A stretch of DNA of 64,000 bases from contig NC_134757.1 in the NCBI RefSeq assembly GCF_050436995.1, forward strand, positions 694,501-758,500, read 5' to 3'. A program made the position numbers and the translations under genes. The stretch is from Anticarsia gemmatalis (Eukaryota > Arthropoda > Insecta > Lepidoptera > Erebidae). Positions 11,331 through 26,200 of the stretch are shown here, piece after piece. The notes below the pieces were generated by a model. It saw nothing but the letters and a program-made list of their open reading frames with translations. It was not told where the DNA came from and searched no databases. Each line of letters starts with the position of its first letter. The first letter of the stretch is position 1.

Positions 11331-14300
11331 CTGAAACACGACAACAACGATGACTTATAATCACAGAAAATAAATGAACTGGAAATAAGTATTTTGAAGG
11401 AGTTTGTTATAAAAATATAATTTTTAATGTCCATTGGGAAGAATTTTAATGACCGAATGATCTTTGCACTAGAATCTAAGTACACCTACCAGGTATGATT
11501 CCCTGCAACAGCGTGAGCGGGCTGCCCCCCAGCAGGCCTGCATGTGCGCCGCCGGCGTCGAGCCGCGCGCGCGCCGCACCGCCTGTCTCTCTCCAGCCAC
11601 TCGTCGCTCGCTCCGTGCCACCCTCGTCGAACACCTCTACACCCTCCACCTGGCAAATAACAAATAATGAAATTACAATTAAGTAAACTAGACTACTGAA
11701 CGTTTCATGTATTGCAGCAAGTAAAAGAGCTGGGTTTGTTGTAGGCTGCTGGGTGTAAAAAAAGTTAATAGGTTGTTATCCTAATGAACAGTGTAAAATT
11801 ATTACAATAATTTGGCGCATTTCTATATAAAACTAGCTGACCCGCGCAACTTCGCTTGCGTCACATAAGAGAGAATGGATAAAAATTCTCCCCGTTTTCG
11901 TAACATTTTTTATTGGTACTCTGCTCCTATTGGTCGTAGCGTGATGATATATACCCTATAGGCTTCCTCGATAAATGGGCTATCTAACACTGAAAGTTTT
12001 TTTCAATTCGGACCAGTAGTTCCTGAGATTAGCGCGTTCAAACAAACAAACAAACTCTTCAGCTTTATAATATTAGTATAGATGTGAATTGCAAAGTATC
12101 AAATTAGCTACTTGCTACTAGATGGCGTGACTAGAAGTCAAAAGAAGTACGTATAAAAAATGATGTCGTCGTTTTTCGATAATTTTATTGATTCAAATCA
12201 ACAGTCATATATACCTACGTTGCCATCATTGATTAATTATATTTCCATGCAGAAATACCTCTATTCATAATTCATCGTTCAAAGTTCAAGAACCCCAGTG
12301 TTGCAATAACTCACAAGAAACGGTTAATAAGTTAGTTTTTATTGCGCTCAAGTACGTTGCTGAACTTTAGCTGTAAAGATCACGACGTAAATGAAGACTG
12401 TTTGACCATCAACCGTTTTGTGGTAAGAAGTAACCTTTCATGTCTTACAAACAACCTTTGAAATGAGGTTTGAAAAGACCATTGACATACAGGGAGAGAA
12501 CTTTGCTACCATTAAGTAGGTACTAAACTACTAACACTTCAAAATCAAAATCAAATCATTTATTCATTTAGGTCAAATATTGACACTTATGATAGTCGTT
12601 ACAATTACTGAATCTACCACTAGCTCGGAAAGGGGGTAGAGCCTTATGAGAAGAGCTAGCGAGAAACTCACGGCCACTCTTTTCAATCGCCAAAAGTTTT
12701 ACAATGTGGTTGATACAATAATTGATCATGCGAGGAGCTGCCAACAATCAGCGATATAGACTAAACGTCAATTAAGTTAAATTAATATAGCTAGGTTATT
12801 TATTAGTCTCTGATCATACCGTATGTTGGGAGCACCTACTAGCATGTGATAATAAGAATATGGGCAGCAAGTGAGCACACTGGTTGTGAACATTATAAAA
12901 GAAAAAAAAGTGACAGTTTTATGAATAACATCAAATTGTACGTAACATCACCTATTTGCATCATTAATTGCCCATATTTTACAATATTAGACCTACTGCT
13001 ACTGATTTTATACAATTTATAGCAAAGTTCCCTAATTTCAAAGAATCCTAATCAAGCGAGCGACTAATCCCAAGAGCTATTGTCGTTTAGATACTCATCA
13101 ATTCTGTAATAAGCTTTCCTAACGAGATGTTCCTTAACAGCAACTTTGAATTTTGGCAGGGGTAAATCCATGATGTGCTTTGGAAGCTTGTTGAAGAAAC
13201 GAATGCCGAGACCTACAAACGAATTGTGCACCTTGTGTAAACGATGATGGGGACCTACTAATTTGTGTCTGTTTCTAGTGTTATAATTGTGTCTATCGCT
13301 ATTTGTTGCGAAAGTCCCTAAATTTTGTTTTATATACAACAAGTTTGCAAGCACATACTGTGATGACACCGTCAGTATCCCTATCTGCCCAAAAAGCTCT
13401 CTCAAGGAGTCTCGCGCTCCTAAACTATAAATTGCACGGATAGCTCTTTTTTGAAGGACAAAAATAACATCTATATCAGCAGCCTTACCCCACAGTAATA
13501 TACCGTAAGACATGACGCTGTGAAAATAACTAAAGTAAACCAGTCTTGCCGCATCCACACCAGCAAACTGTCTTACTTTTCTGATTGCGTACGCGGCGGA
13601 GCTGAGTCTCCCCGAGAGATGCGCTATCTGAGTGCCCCATTGGAGCTTGCTATCCAGACTGATACCTAAAAAAGTTGCCGAATCTACCAAATCGATAGTT
13701 TGCCCATTTAAGACTATGTTAGTACCTGAATTCCTCGCGTTGGGCATAGTGAACCTAATGCACTTAGTTTTGTTAGAATTTGATAACAGATTATTACAAG
13801 TGAACCAGTTGTGGACCTGTTCAAGAATACTATTGATATCAATAAAACAAGACTTCGAACGATCTACTTTAAAAATGAGTGAAGTGTCATCTGCAAATAA
13901 TATAATATCACATAAGTCCTGCACCTGAAAGGGGAGATCGTTTATATATACGAGAAAAAGAAACGGACCGAGTATCGAACCCTGAGGCACGCCGAGAGAA
14001 ACAGCTGAACCTGAAGACCTTACACCATTGATATCTACTCGTTGAATCCTATTACTCAAATATGACGCAAGTAAATCGAGCGCTGTATCCCTAATTCCAT
14101 AGTGGTTTAGTTTCCTAAGGAGCGTATTATGTTGGACACAGTCAAATGCTTTGGAGAGATCGCAGAACACCCCAATGGCGTCCTGGGATGTCTCCCAAGC
14201 ATCATAGATATGCTTGACGAGCGAAATACCTGCATCGATTGTTGACCTACCCTTAGTGAAACCATACTGTTTACCATGAAATAGCTGATTCGAGTTAAAG

Positions 14301-17300
14301 TGACTTTCGAGCTGCTCTAAGATGACTTAAAGTAGAATGTCTATATTTCGGTTTCGGGACAAACATTCAATTAATTTTATACTCCATGTACTTTGGTTCT
14401 ATAGTATAATTTACCAATTTTATAAAGCCGAAGCTGTTAGTTTAATGTGCTACTTTCAAAAACTATTTGTGGGGAAAGAACCATTAACCAATAGTGAGTT
14501 TCATTCATAGTCTTGTAGGCTACTGTTTAGCTATAATAACGTTGACCTACGTTACTTTGATTGCAACATGTTCTATTTCATAACCCTGATGTATCATTGA
14601 TTTATGATGGATTGTGTCTGTATTCAAGGTCAACCTCTCAAATCTACGTGATGGTCATAACACTATATTCCTAATGCATCATTATAAATTAACGTACATG
14701 AACTTTTGCAGCAGCAAACTGCAGTGAAACTAATTAAAACTTTCTATAACAGATTATAAAATTTAATATGATTACTTTGCGTGTATGACAGCACAAGCGC
14801 AATCAGAATCGATGAAAAACGGTGATATATTTTTATATAGCAGCACGTATAGCAGCACGACACGGCTCGGTCAGTATTGTAATTGACAGATAATATCATT
14901 GACTGCCCACCGACACGTTTTTAGACACGGGTTAAGGACAAATCTGTGGTCGATAGTCTAATTGCAGTATAATTTCGAATGGCATAGCAGAATATGGTAA
15001 AAATTGTGGGTAGTTCCAACAGGTTTCCTTATTTCTGGTTAATTTTGTGATATGTGTTCTATTTGATCGTGGTATTAGCTCAAAACATTACGTGTATATC
15101 TTGGTCTCTGCCTATCCCTATGGGAAAAAGGCGTGTCTTTATAATGTATTATGTATGTATGCACACTGCATCATGAAATATGGACCATGTAGGAAGAAAA
15201 CTTCCAGTAGTAGCTCTTATTCCAAATTGATTAAGCAGAATGCCGTAAATGGAAAAGCCGGAAAAGGACGCCTTGTATGACTGCACTCAGATCATATCGG
15301 TGATGGTCTTCAAAAAGGTGCCAAACGTAATCGGCGGTCCTGTAGGACAAATGTATAAAGATTCCTGTACTGCAAGAGCATTAAATTTTTGTTTACCTCC
15401 ACGAAGAAAAGGCGCTTTATTATGTGCACACCTCCTTGCAAGAAAGTAAGTTTATTAATGTTTTTATGCAATTGACTCTTGAAATCGCAAGTATGAACTT
15501 TTAATGAACTCTGACACACAAAAACGTGTAACACATATTATCTGTGCCTTCTCATACATTTACAAGAACAATCTACTTTCAGATGTCACAGGTATAGACA
15601 ATTACTTTCTTAGCCAACAAAGAGAGAGAGCTGCATTCTTCACATTTGTGTGAACTGAACTAGGCAGATCGCTATCGAACTATAGAACATTCTTGTAATC
15701 AAGACAATAACTATATAATTAATGACTTAGGTATTATACCTAGCATTCTTGAAGTATAGAATAATGAAAAAAATATGTCAGGCAGAAGAGAATTCAGTTT
15801 GAGAAAGCTAAAATCTTTATCGCGACTTTCTATGGTCGACATACCGACGTCTTAAACTATTTAAAAAATAAGATTATGTGGAGTTTGCAAGGGGCGCTAA
15901 TCGGCTTTCATTAATTCTTTTTCAATTATTGATAATGTTAGGAAATTGCCACTCTGTGTGCGCATAAAATCGAATAAATGTTTTTAAGTACTTTATACCA
16001 GCTACTACTTATTATGAAAAGAAAGAAGCCTAATTCCTTTTACGTGTTGCAATTATGCAAATAATTATCCAGCCCTTTTTCTCTGTCATGATTTTACTCA
16101 TCATTATTGAGGCATTAGGCTGTAATTTTTTGGGAAATCGTATTTAAAAGGTACCAAACACAAACTAATTTGGGACACGACATTTTAAATTCAACACGTG
16201 ACCTTGTATTTAGTGCGTGTAAAAGCGAGCGACACCGCGGCACGCAGCGAGTGTCGAGTTCACAGAAGCACGTGTGTACAGAGAGGTGGTAGAAAATTGT
16301 GTATTGTTCGCCAGCCCGGCCCCGCGCCGCCATTGTTGCGATAGACGTGTGACATACAAGTGTTATATCTTCGACGGAATTACTATTTCCTGTGTATTAT
16401 TAAGAAGACAAATTCTTCAGAAAATAGGTGCACTAGATCTGTACAGTGTACAGGCAAGAAAAGTATTTTTTATGTCATTTTGACAAGTGCATCGGACGTT
16501 TCGCTACGTAGAAACGTACAATGAAACCAAACTCATCTAAATAAAAGGATGGTGAAGAAGTTTAAGGGCTGATAGAAGCCATGAGGAATTTTTACTAAAA
16601 GTTTAGGCATACAATTTATTATTGCAAGCTAAATGTTCCTACAAGACATGGACTCTTATGACATTAATTCGTACCTATTCTCGGGCAATTTTAATTTGTT
16701 TCCCCAAAAAATTCAGGAAGTTCATTCTGCTCAAAGATGTAGCATCTTCAATCTTTTCACCTATGGGTATCATACTTATAAGCCCGAGAAAAGCCCGGTC
16801 AATCAATGAGCCTGTATGTATGACATTTAAAAAGAGCAAGCCGTGAGTTTCTTGCCGTTTCTTCTCACGAGCAACAGCTTTTCCGAAACGGTGGTAGATA
16901 AAAAATATCTTGATGATTTCAAATACTTGTTAAAGTTTATGAAATCTATACTAATCTATACTAATATTATAAAGCTGAAGAGTTTGTTTGTTTGTTTGAT
17001 TGTTTGTTTGTTTGAACGCGCTAATCTCAGGAACTACTGGTCCGATTGGAAAAATTCTTTAAGTGTTAGATAGCCCCTTTATGGAGGAAGGCTATAGGCT
17101 ATATATCTATGTTACAAAAACGGCGAGAATTTTGATGCATTCTCTCTTATGTGACGCAAGCAAAGTTGCGCGGGTCAGCTAGTAAAGAATATTTGACTTT
17201 GACTTTGTATAAAATGTATGGAGTGTTGGTGTTACCTGTTGACACTGGCCCATGAGCTTGACCATCTGCGGGAAGGTGACGCCCAGCGGCCGGTTGATCC

Positions 17301-20163
17301 TGCTCAACTGGCGCAGCAACCGCGCTGTGTCGTCCTCGTCACTGCAATAATAAAACAATAGGTTACTACATGATACTTTAAGGCTACATTTAAGGAATTG
17401 GTAGGATTGTTTATTGGGGGATTGTATTGAAAATAAATAATCTTTATTGTTACAAAAATGTGTTTGCCATTATTGTGTGGTCCCTGATTTCTAAACTAGC
17501 GTGGCGCGTTGGGCATGTATGAAAATAGTGGATGTAATTGCGTCTACTACCATTTTGGGCTAGAGTAATTAGTAAATTATACTCAAGAACTTCAAATAAG
17601 AATTTGGTCAGTTCTTCATTGGCGAAATTGTATGAAAAAAAATACATATTATTGATTTTACGACTTATGTAAGAAGTTAACTTTTTTTTATTAGCCCTTT
17701 ATGTGCCCCACTGCTGGGCAAAGGCCTCCCCTCTTTCTTTCTTTTTAATTTAGCTAAGTTTTATTTTGACTGAGTAATATTATTATTAACAACGTTAGGG
17801 TTTTCTGGCTACCGCTATTTTTTCTATGTTATTTTCTAAATATTTCAGTCTTTACAAAGGTAAAACCAGACATATTCTGAAATCTGCATGTATATAATTA
17901 CCGAGAAGACAAAAAACCGACTATTTGTACCTAAGTTTATAGTAATGACGACAAAATCATTAACTCATAATTTATCGCAAAATTACATGTCAATCGCAAC
18001 AAACCCTAGAGGCATCAAACAAAATAGGAAGTAATCATGTAAACCGGGTAATTAAACCTCTTTCCTCTATCCTCGGACGTCCGCTCCTATTACATGGCAC
18101 AATGAGGAACTGGTTCCACCAGCAGTGGTGAAAGTGAGGCGCTGGTCAATGCCCTCGCGTCACCCTGCTCCAGTCAGCTGATACACTTGAAACCAGTCAA
18201 GGTGACGAGTGTTTCTTACGTAAGATGATGGTTTTAAGGAAATAGGAGATTGGAGGACTATTTTTCTTTTTAACTAGTTTAGAATGTTTTGAAGTAGGTT
18301 TAGGCAGTTGTTTATATGTGGTAGATTTTTTACCAGCCTCTATAGAGACTTTTCGGTTTTATTATTCCCTTGCCCTGTCTGCGGGATCGCAATTAAATCT
18401 ACTGGACGGATTTTCATGCAATTTTCACAAATAGGTAATAGTCCCTGACAAAGGTTTAAGTGTACAATTTGTAAAGGTTAACGCGGGAAAAGACGAAGAA
18501 TTTATTTTAAATGTATATTTTGTTAAGCTGTACCCATTATACTTAATCGACTATGTTCATTTTACATAATAAGCTAGAAACCATCCATGTAACAGAATAA
18601 AATGTGTGCATCTTGCCTTTTCACCACTAAGCAGACTCTACCTTTTAAAAACTCATGAAATATTTAACCTAAATGTACAGCTAAATAATTTTATAACAGC
18701 CCTGAGAAAATACCTATACTAATATCTATTCTATAAGGCATCCAGTAAATAACCGCACACATTGCGATGTCAGGACATATCAGTTAAGGTTCCATTGTGA
18801 GCCACTCAGCGCACCATTGTGCTTCGTGCTAGACTGCATGAGCTGATCGCGGCGACATTGTAGCCGCTAGCCAGGCCGACTCGCAGCCGACGATCTTTCT
18901 AGATCTTATGTCATACATTAGATATGTGTTTTATTGAAGCAATAGAAGAATTATTGTCCTAGGATCTATAACAGTAAAATAAATGTAGTTTGAAACACCA
19001 CGCTGACTGCTAGTAAACAATGAAAGGTTTTGCTTTAAAATGCGAATATCTAACCTGAAGAGGCGCTATCGAATATAACAATGAAGTGTAGACTCTTGTA
19101 TTTAAATATAAAGAATCTTAGTTCGTCTTCCATAAGTAGGAAAGCACTCGAATGGGATAGAGTGCTTTACTGTTGAAATTTTGGGAATGAATCAATGATC
19201 TAACCTTAGAATTTGGCCCCTGACTTCTTAAAGTAGGCACATTTATGCCAAAAATATCCGTAAAAGTATTTAATCCAGTTAGAATGACACCAGGCGGAAA
19301 TCTGCCCTCGTGTTACACCACGTGTATATGACACGTGAACAATTATTATTTATTTTTGTAACAAATTATTGGTAATAGGATTACTTCTTTTGGAGGTCTT
19401 TGACTCCTGCAGCTTAGCTTGTCTCTATAACAATGTTTCTGCGTCATCAATTATTATGTATGAGAACCTTAAGACTGGGGTTTCTCCCACAAGAAAATTC
19501 AACCAGAAAGTAGAGAACGTAAAGATGACGAAAAAAATGATATAATTACGTCTTTAGTTACAAAAATAATTTCGTTTGAAGGTGAAACACTATAAAAAGT
19601 GTTTAAAGCAGACACATCGAGTAAACCATCACAGCTCGTCTATAATATAATTATTTAGTAACTCTTAATTTGAACCGTTAATTAACGTTTGTATAAACAA
19701 AATACTGAAAATACACTTTATCAGCACCAAAACGCGGTTTCCCAAGTGTGTGACGACACAAGTCACTTCTACACTGCAATGGCTTCAATAACCACGTAAC
19801 ATTCACCCAGAGAGGTGCAGTTTATTGAATTAACATCATTCACCCGGTTTACCCCCCCCCTCCCTCCTCCCCTCTATCGCGCCGTTACACAATGTCTCCT
19901 CCATCGATAACCTACTCAGATGTCTGAAAGGAAGCTAGCGGCAGAGGTATTTTTGCTGAAAAATAAACGTGCTTTTTCCGGTATAGTTTGTCAATTTGCA
20001 AGATAAGTCGGTTTACCACGTGGCTCGAAGTGTAGTGGCAGATCTGAAGGCACGCGAAGTTGTGGATTACGATATCAATGATAAGGCGTAGTGGAAAAAG
20101 GGTAAAGCATTGCTGACCCCAGTCCCACCATATTATGGGATATGGGACGTTTGCGAATAGCCA

Positions 20164-20216
<53 letters not shown>

Positions 20217-23200
20217 AGTGTAATGGATGGACTGACAGTTTTACTACATAAGGTTTCTTAGGTAGGCTGATAAAAAGAAAATATTGAAGTGCTTTTAAGT
20301 AGAGATCAAGTTCACGAGCATTATAGTTTATGCAGGGTTTTCTTCTATGCCAAGTTTTTTTTTTGTGTAAGCGTTTTTTCTTGCTAATATCAGGAGATAT
20401 ATCATGTCCTACAGTATTTTTTAAGCAATCCTCAGGTGTAAGGTAGACCTGAGGGTTTTTTTTTAAGTTAGTTTGTTTGCCAGGGTAGTAAAGGTAACAG
20501 CAATTATTATATAACAATGGAACTGCACGATATATCCGATGCGTTCCGCATGGATGCGCACGCGCATGCCACCGTCTACAACCGGTATGTTCGTGCGATC
20601 CCCGCCTCTACGCACTTCCGAACACATTTCTTTTATAGAGTTAATTGGTTTAATTTCCTATGATAAGAAGAAGGAAATACAAAAAAATATTGCTATTATG
20701 TCATTAGCTTGCTCCTTTCACCAGAATCCCTTTTTGAAGATGGAAAGTTGTGCAGCTAAAAATACATATTTTATTTCTGTAGCAGCGGAAGATAGGTAAT
20801 TATTAGCAATACAAATAAACTATCTCTAAGGTTAACTATAGCAAAATGAAGTCCCGACAATCTTACAGAAACATAGCAACTAACTTCGATATTGTATCCT
20901 TTGCCAACAAGTGATAAATGTGCTGTTTACTTTTTACTGCGGTCTACTGACTGCACTTTATTTTTCAGATGTGTAAATATCGAGTTTTCCTACATAATTA
21001 TTATTACTGGACTCAAGGCCTAACACCTCGCCCTCGTTTGGGAGGAGACCCATGCCATGCAGTGGGACAATAATGCTAAAAAAAAGTTACCTAGCTAATG
21101 TAATAATCCTGTCATAGCAAGAGCTGGACCTACGTACAATGTAACTTCTCTAGAAAAAAAGATGGCTCCAACCGTCTGACAGTCGCGCCGTGAAAATGCG
21201 CACGCGCCGCTTTCTACGTCTCGTTAGTTTTCACCTCGGCCGAGTGGCGGCGCCTGTTCCAGGGTGAGCCTGAACACTATGGTTAACGGAAAATTATTGT
21301 TTGTGCTAATAAAATATACAGGTAATATACCGTGAAATTGGAAAATGGTTGAGTTGTTTATTATATTTTATTACTGTAATGGTAGGTTTTTACTTAGGTA
21401 TACGATTTCTATTTAAGTTGGATTTTCTTATAAAGATTTCTAAATAATAACAAGGTTTGGTAAATGCATCATAAAAGCATACTTGCAGTGAAAAGGGTAA
21501 TAATTTCCAGATAATGAAACACCTCAGTTAAATACAGGTGACCGCATAATGAATGTGATATATGTTTGTATGTACGTGGTATGCTACACGCCCTACACGG
21601 TCTCCTAGCAGCAGAAGAAATAAACGTTTAAGAAACAATATAGACACCTAAAATTCCGTAACAGGCTTTTCTTAATTTCCTTGCTTATTAAAAACTATTT
21701 ACAAATCGCACTTCCTAAGGTCAATGTCAAAAGTAAATGACTCTTGCCAAAGAGCGGGTGAGTGCCGGCGACATAATGGATGTTTCCACGTTGCCGCAAC
21801 ATCCGCCAGCTGAAGCAACATGGTCGCCACGCGTCGCTGCGCAACATTCATTAGTGCAGGCTTAATTATGAGGGAAGCTAATGTCGCCGTTGGCAGGAAC
21901 TATCGGCTGTCGATTGATAGACCTTAGCATAGCATAGCTACCTTTAGCGCAATTCTCTACGGTCGGTACTTTCGAATAGTCCCTATGGAGTCTGCTAGAG
22001 GCGCTGATCAGATTTTCGTACAAAAATTATCGATTGTCGTAGTCGATAGTGGTACAGAATTGAGCTAGTTATAGGCCCATAAATAATCTTACCGTGGCAA
22101 GTGGCTGTCGGTACCTATACTCATGGTATAATAAGAATTTGAATCAGAAGAAATCATGACATTGTTAACTTTGCAAGAAAATATTGCCATTGATTACAAA
22201 CAGGCACCTAAATCATTTCAGTAACCAATTTCTATGAAGACTATGCTTAAAATCTGAACCTTGTTAATCTAAAAGAGCTAAAGAGGATAAAAAGGTGCTG
22301 TAAGTGTCAAAACTATTGCACACTGTCTAATTTTCGATTATTAAATTACTTTGAAGTAAATAGACAAAAGATTTTTTTAGTTTCATTGATAAAAATGCTT
22401 TAAAAAATGAGACCTACTTACGCTGACCGTACACAGATAAAAAAATAATTAAATAAACTCAAACACCTTGCATTCATAAACGCCAGGATAATTATCTCCC
22501 ATCAAGCGCATGTCGCTAAACTATAATGATTTTGATAGTGCAATCTAATAACATATAATTTGTATGCGAGCTCAGTGGACGGAGCCGTGGACTGACCTGT
22601 CAGTAGGCATATCCTTGAGCCACTTGTGACATTACTGTTTCATAACTTAGCGAGATGAGACTGTGGTTTGGGTTAGCAATAGCTAAATATTGAGTAAGGT
22701 TATTTGTTACGGTGCTATTTTATTGTACCCATATCCAGTTATAATAAAATCTTCTGGAATTTTTTGAAGACCAAATAAGGGCAGATGTAGAATTTTGTGC
22801 TATACAAAGCAGAGGCAACGTAAGCCACATTATTCCACCCGAAGCCGATGTTAGTTGGCCGAAACGTAAAGAAATTAAAAGTGATGCATCTTATTGTTTT
22901 AAAAGTTTAGCATTATAGTCAAAAATTTACAGAGACAGTAGAATCTAACAGTTACAAATAGATTACATTTTAAAGAAACTCTTTAGTAAAAAAAAAAGGA
23001 GTTAAACTTGAGTTTCTGTTAATAAGTATAGTTGCTAATGATATTTAATCTTAGCATATCCATTCCACGGAAAGATTTTTAAACCAGCTCTCGAGATTAA
23101 AAAAAAAGATTGTAGCCAGTTGTGTTTGGGATTTCCCAAATGTAATCTTTCGATATAAACTGAACCTCACTTGTCTTATTTGAGATGTCATTTGGAGATC

Positions 23201-26200
23201 CGGCTGTGATTCATCATTATGTGAAGCAATGGGCTTTAATCAATTGCTTTGCGGTCGTAATGCAAAGAATATTTAGGACTATAATATTATAACGAGACGC
23301 TGCCACCATAGTGTAAGGAAAAGTATGTGAGTGTATACGTTTCTCTAAGTGATTGTTGCTTACGGCATCCTTAATCAGATTTTCAGTCAGTGAAAGTCAA
23401 AAATTGTCTGAAGTGTAATATGTCTAAGAAATTATTCTAGGCTTTGTTTTATAAAAAAAAATTGTTATTTAGAAGGATTCGTAAATTACCTTGCTTTACA
23501 TAACTTAAAGGAAATATTGTTAAAGATTTGAAAGCTACAAAAGAGATGAGTCTGAGTCCGACTGCACATTTTTTTTTACCCATGCCTGTCCAACTGCTTG
23601 GCAAGGGTCTCCTCTCGGATTAAGGGACGGGTAGGACCTTGAATACAAAAAGAGTTAGACTAAAATAGTAAATATCGTTACAAACTACAGAACGTTATTT
23701 TTATAGTTCAAATATCACCAAAATAGACCTATCATACGACAAAATGGCCATGTCATTCATAGTGAAAACTTTCCTCAATAAATAACAAACATGTTTGGTA
23801 TTTCGGCGCTCACGTGCCGGCGAGCCGCGGTGGACATTCGCGCGGCAATTTGTCCGTCTCGTTGCGTCGCGTAGTAAGGAACCAACCGTATAAGGAACTG
23901 GGTTATGCACGTGATGGACGTTTTATATCATAGTTAGACTGATAAATAAATGAAAATATACTTACTTTAGTTAAAAATAATATTAGTCAACTGATTTGTT
24001 TAAAATCTGGCACGTAGATAGATTATGTATTGACAAATGAGGTTAATTTTCAATTAAAGAAAATAAATGTGTGTAAGTATGTTTGTTACTACTTCCCACA
24101 GAAACTATTTAACAGATTTTCACGAAGCTTAGTACACAAATAGTTTAGAACCTAGATTAACACATAGGATACTTTTTACCCCGGGAAGCAGTTAAAGGTG
24201 TGTTTATTTACGGAAAAACTAGTTTAACCGTCTTTAAAAATAAGGTTTTAACGGGTATATTTTTTAATGTTTAGTAAATTACTTACCTATTAAAATACTT
24301 TCAAAACGTGTTTATGGAAAACATTTATAACGAGTAATGAGAGGCTATTAAGATTTCCGCAATAAACTCTGATTAGTTTGAGACGAAAGCGTGTTCGATT
24401 GCTTATATACGTATTATGGTTATTTCAATTAACTAACTCTCGGATAGTTGTTCGACTATGTTCGAAAAAGATAAAACGTATAAAATAACTGACCTGAACA
24501 ACACGAGACTTCTTTACATTGGTTCAGTGCATTTACTTTTTTTTATTCAGTGATTTTCAAATATGTGAATCGCGCACGCGTTCCTATTGCAGCAGCGAAG
24601 TGGCAAAATCAAAAAGGGAGGCTATTTTTATGATCCTGGATAGTCCACTCCATGCCCCATTGATATCGATTAAGCTGTTAAGCTATACAAGCCTAACAAA
24701 CCGATAGATAGAAAAACAAAGGTAGATACGAACATATCACTCTCTCTTTCTCTTTGTAGATCGTTTAGTGAAATTTTTTTTAGTTATTCTTCGCTAGTTA
24801 GTACTTAATTTTAACTTATTTCTGACTAAGGTACCAGCAAATTTCCTGTATGTATTCAATAAGCGTACAATAGTAGGTACCAAGTAAATAAATCAACTTG
24901 ATCAATTAGTATTATAGTCTCTAAGAACACCAGAAGTAGCTGTCTAGAATTGTTAATGCTTTATAATGTAAATAACACTGTTTATGGCACATAAAAAGTA
25001 CATTACCTGTGAACATAAGCAGTATTATAGAATATGCTATTAGAAGTAGTCTAGATACGGCAATGAATCATTTGGAAAATACGTTGTTCTTTGTGTTTGA
25101 CCTTTTAGTCTATTCCGTTCTTATTATTAATATTGTCTACCGGGTGCTATTTTATTGAATTTAGTTCCGTGTACGATTAAGTTTATTTCTCTTTGTTAAA
25201 AATCTCGAAAATAATTGTTCTTGTTTGAATCTTGTATCACGATTCAAGCTTTAAGAAGATCAGAACCAATCATTAAAATCTTTCTTTTAACTTAGAACTG
25301 TCTCACTGCTGGGCAAGGCTTTCCAGCTGAATTGAGGGAGAGCTCGTGCCTTGAGTCCACCAAGGTGGTCAGGTGCGGGTAAAAGACTCTGCATGTCCTC
25401 AATAAAAACTTGGAACCAAACAAAAAAACAGCCCACTGAATTTAATTTCTGTGACTAGTTAATATGAGTTCATAAACTTTAGTTATCTTTGAATCTATAA
25501 TATCATTTTTTTAAATTCTTACGTATAAAGTTACCTTATGCATGGCATCTTTGATTTAAGCAGCTAGTTTTACCGACAAAGATCGGTGGAAGCTAGTCTT
25601 TTACTACTTTACCGGAGCCATTATATTGTACCATACACGGAAATCATTTTTTTCCTACCTAACACTTCAGTATTAAGTTATTTACTATTGCGTGTGGCAA
25701 TTCGCTAATGATACCTTCGCTTGGTGCCTTATTTGTCAATTTATGATAAAACGCATTCTGAAGACTTCTATCGATGGCAATACTATTTTAGATTTTACGT
25801 AGTATTGGCGCTTGACTTAACCTGACACAGTACAAACATGCGTATGCGGAGACTAAAGAATACCAGGCTTTATATCCCCATAGACTCACGACTACCAATT
25901 TTGATTTAGCATGTCGTCAGCAGTGAAATTCTGGTAATAATGACAGAAACACAAAATAAACCATATATCTTTAACTCTCTCAAAAAAAAATCATCATCAT
26001 TCGCAGCCAAATATGAAAAATCGCAAAAAGCAGTATAAAAACTGTCCGTATAAAAACTGTCCAATAGCCCGATTCTCTATAGTCGATACTTGAGTATCGA
26101 AAGTTTGACATTAAAAATTTACTGCCAAAATAGTTACTACGACACCCGATAGAGGCCGCCGGATGTCGGTAGTTGATAGTGTTAGAGAATTAAGCTACAG

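Noticed and set aside
13632..13928. Plus-strand open frame
   Set aside because: Antisense of the LINE reverse-transcriptase frame.
15249..15449. Open frame with CTQIISVMVFKKVPNVIGG
   Set aside because: Could be protein-like, but it follows a GGTCTCTGCCTA repeat and reads like part of a dispersed repeat; no family or neighbouring exon supports a gene.
19912..20517. 201-codon open frame on the minus strand
   Set aside because: It runs through an (AG)n microsatellite and a repeat-like segment, has odd composition, and shows no domain or splice logic.
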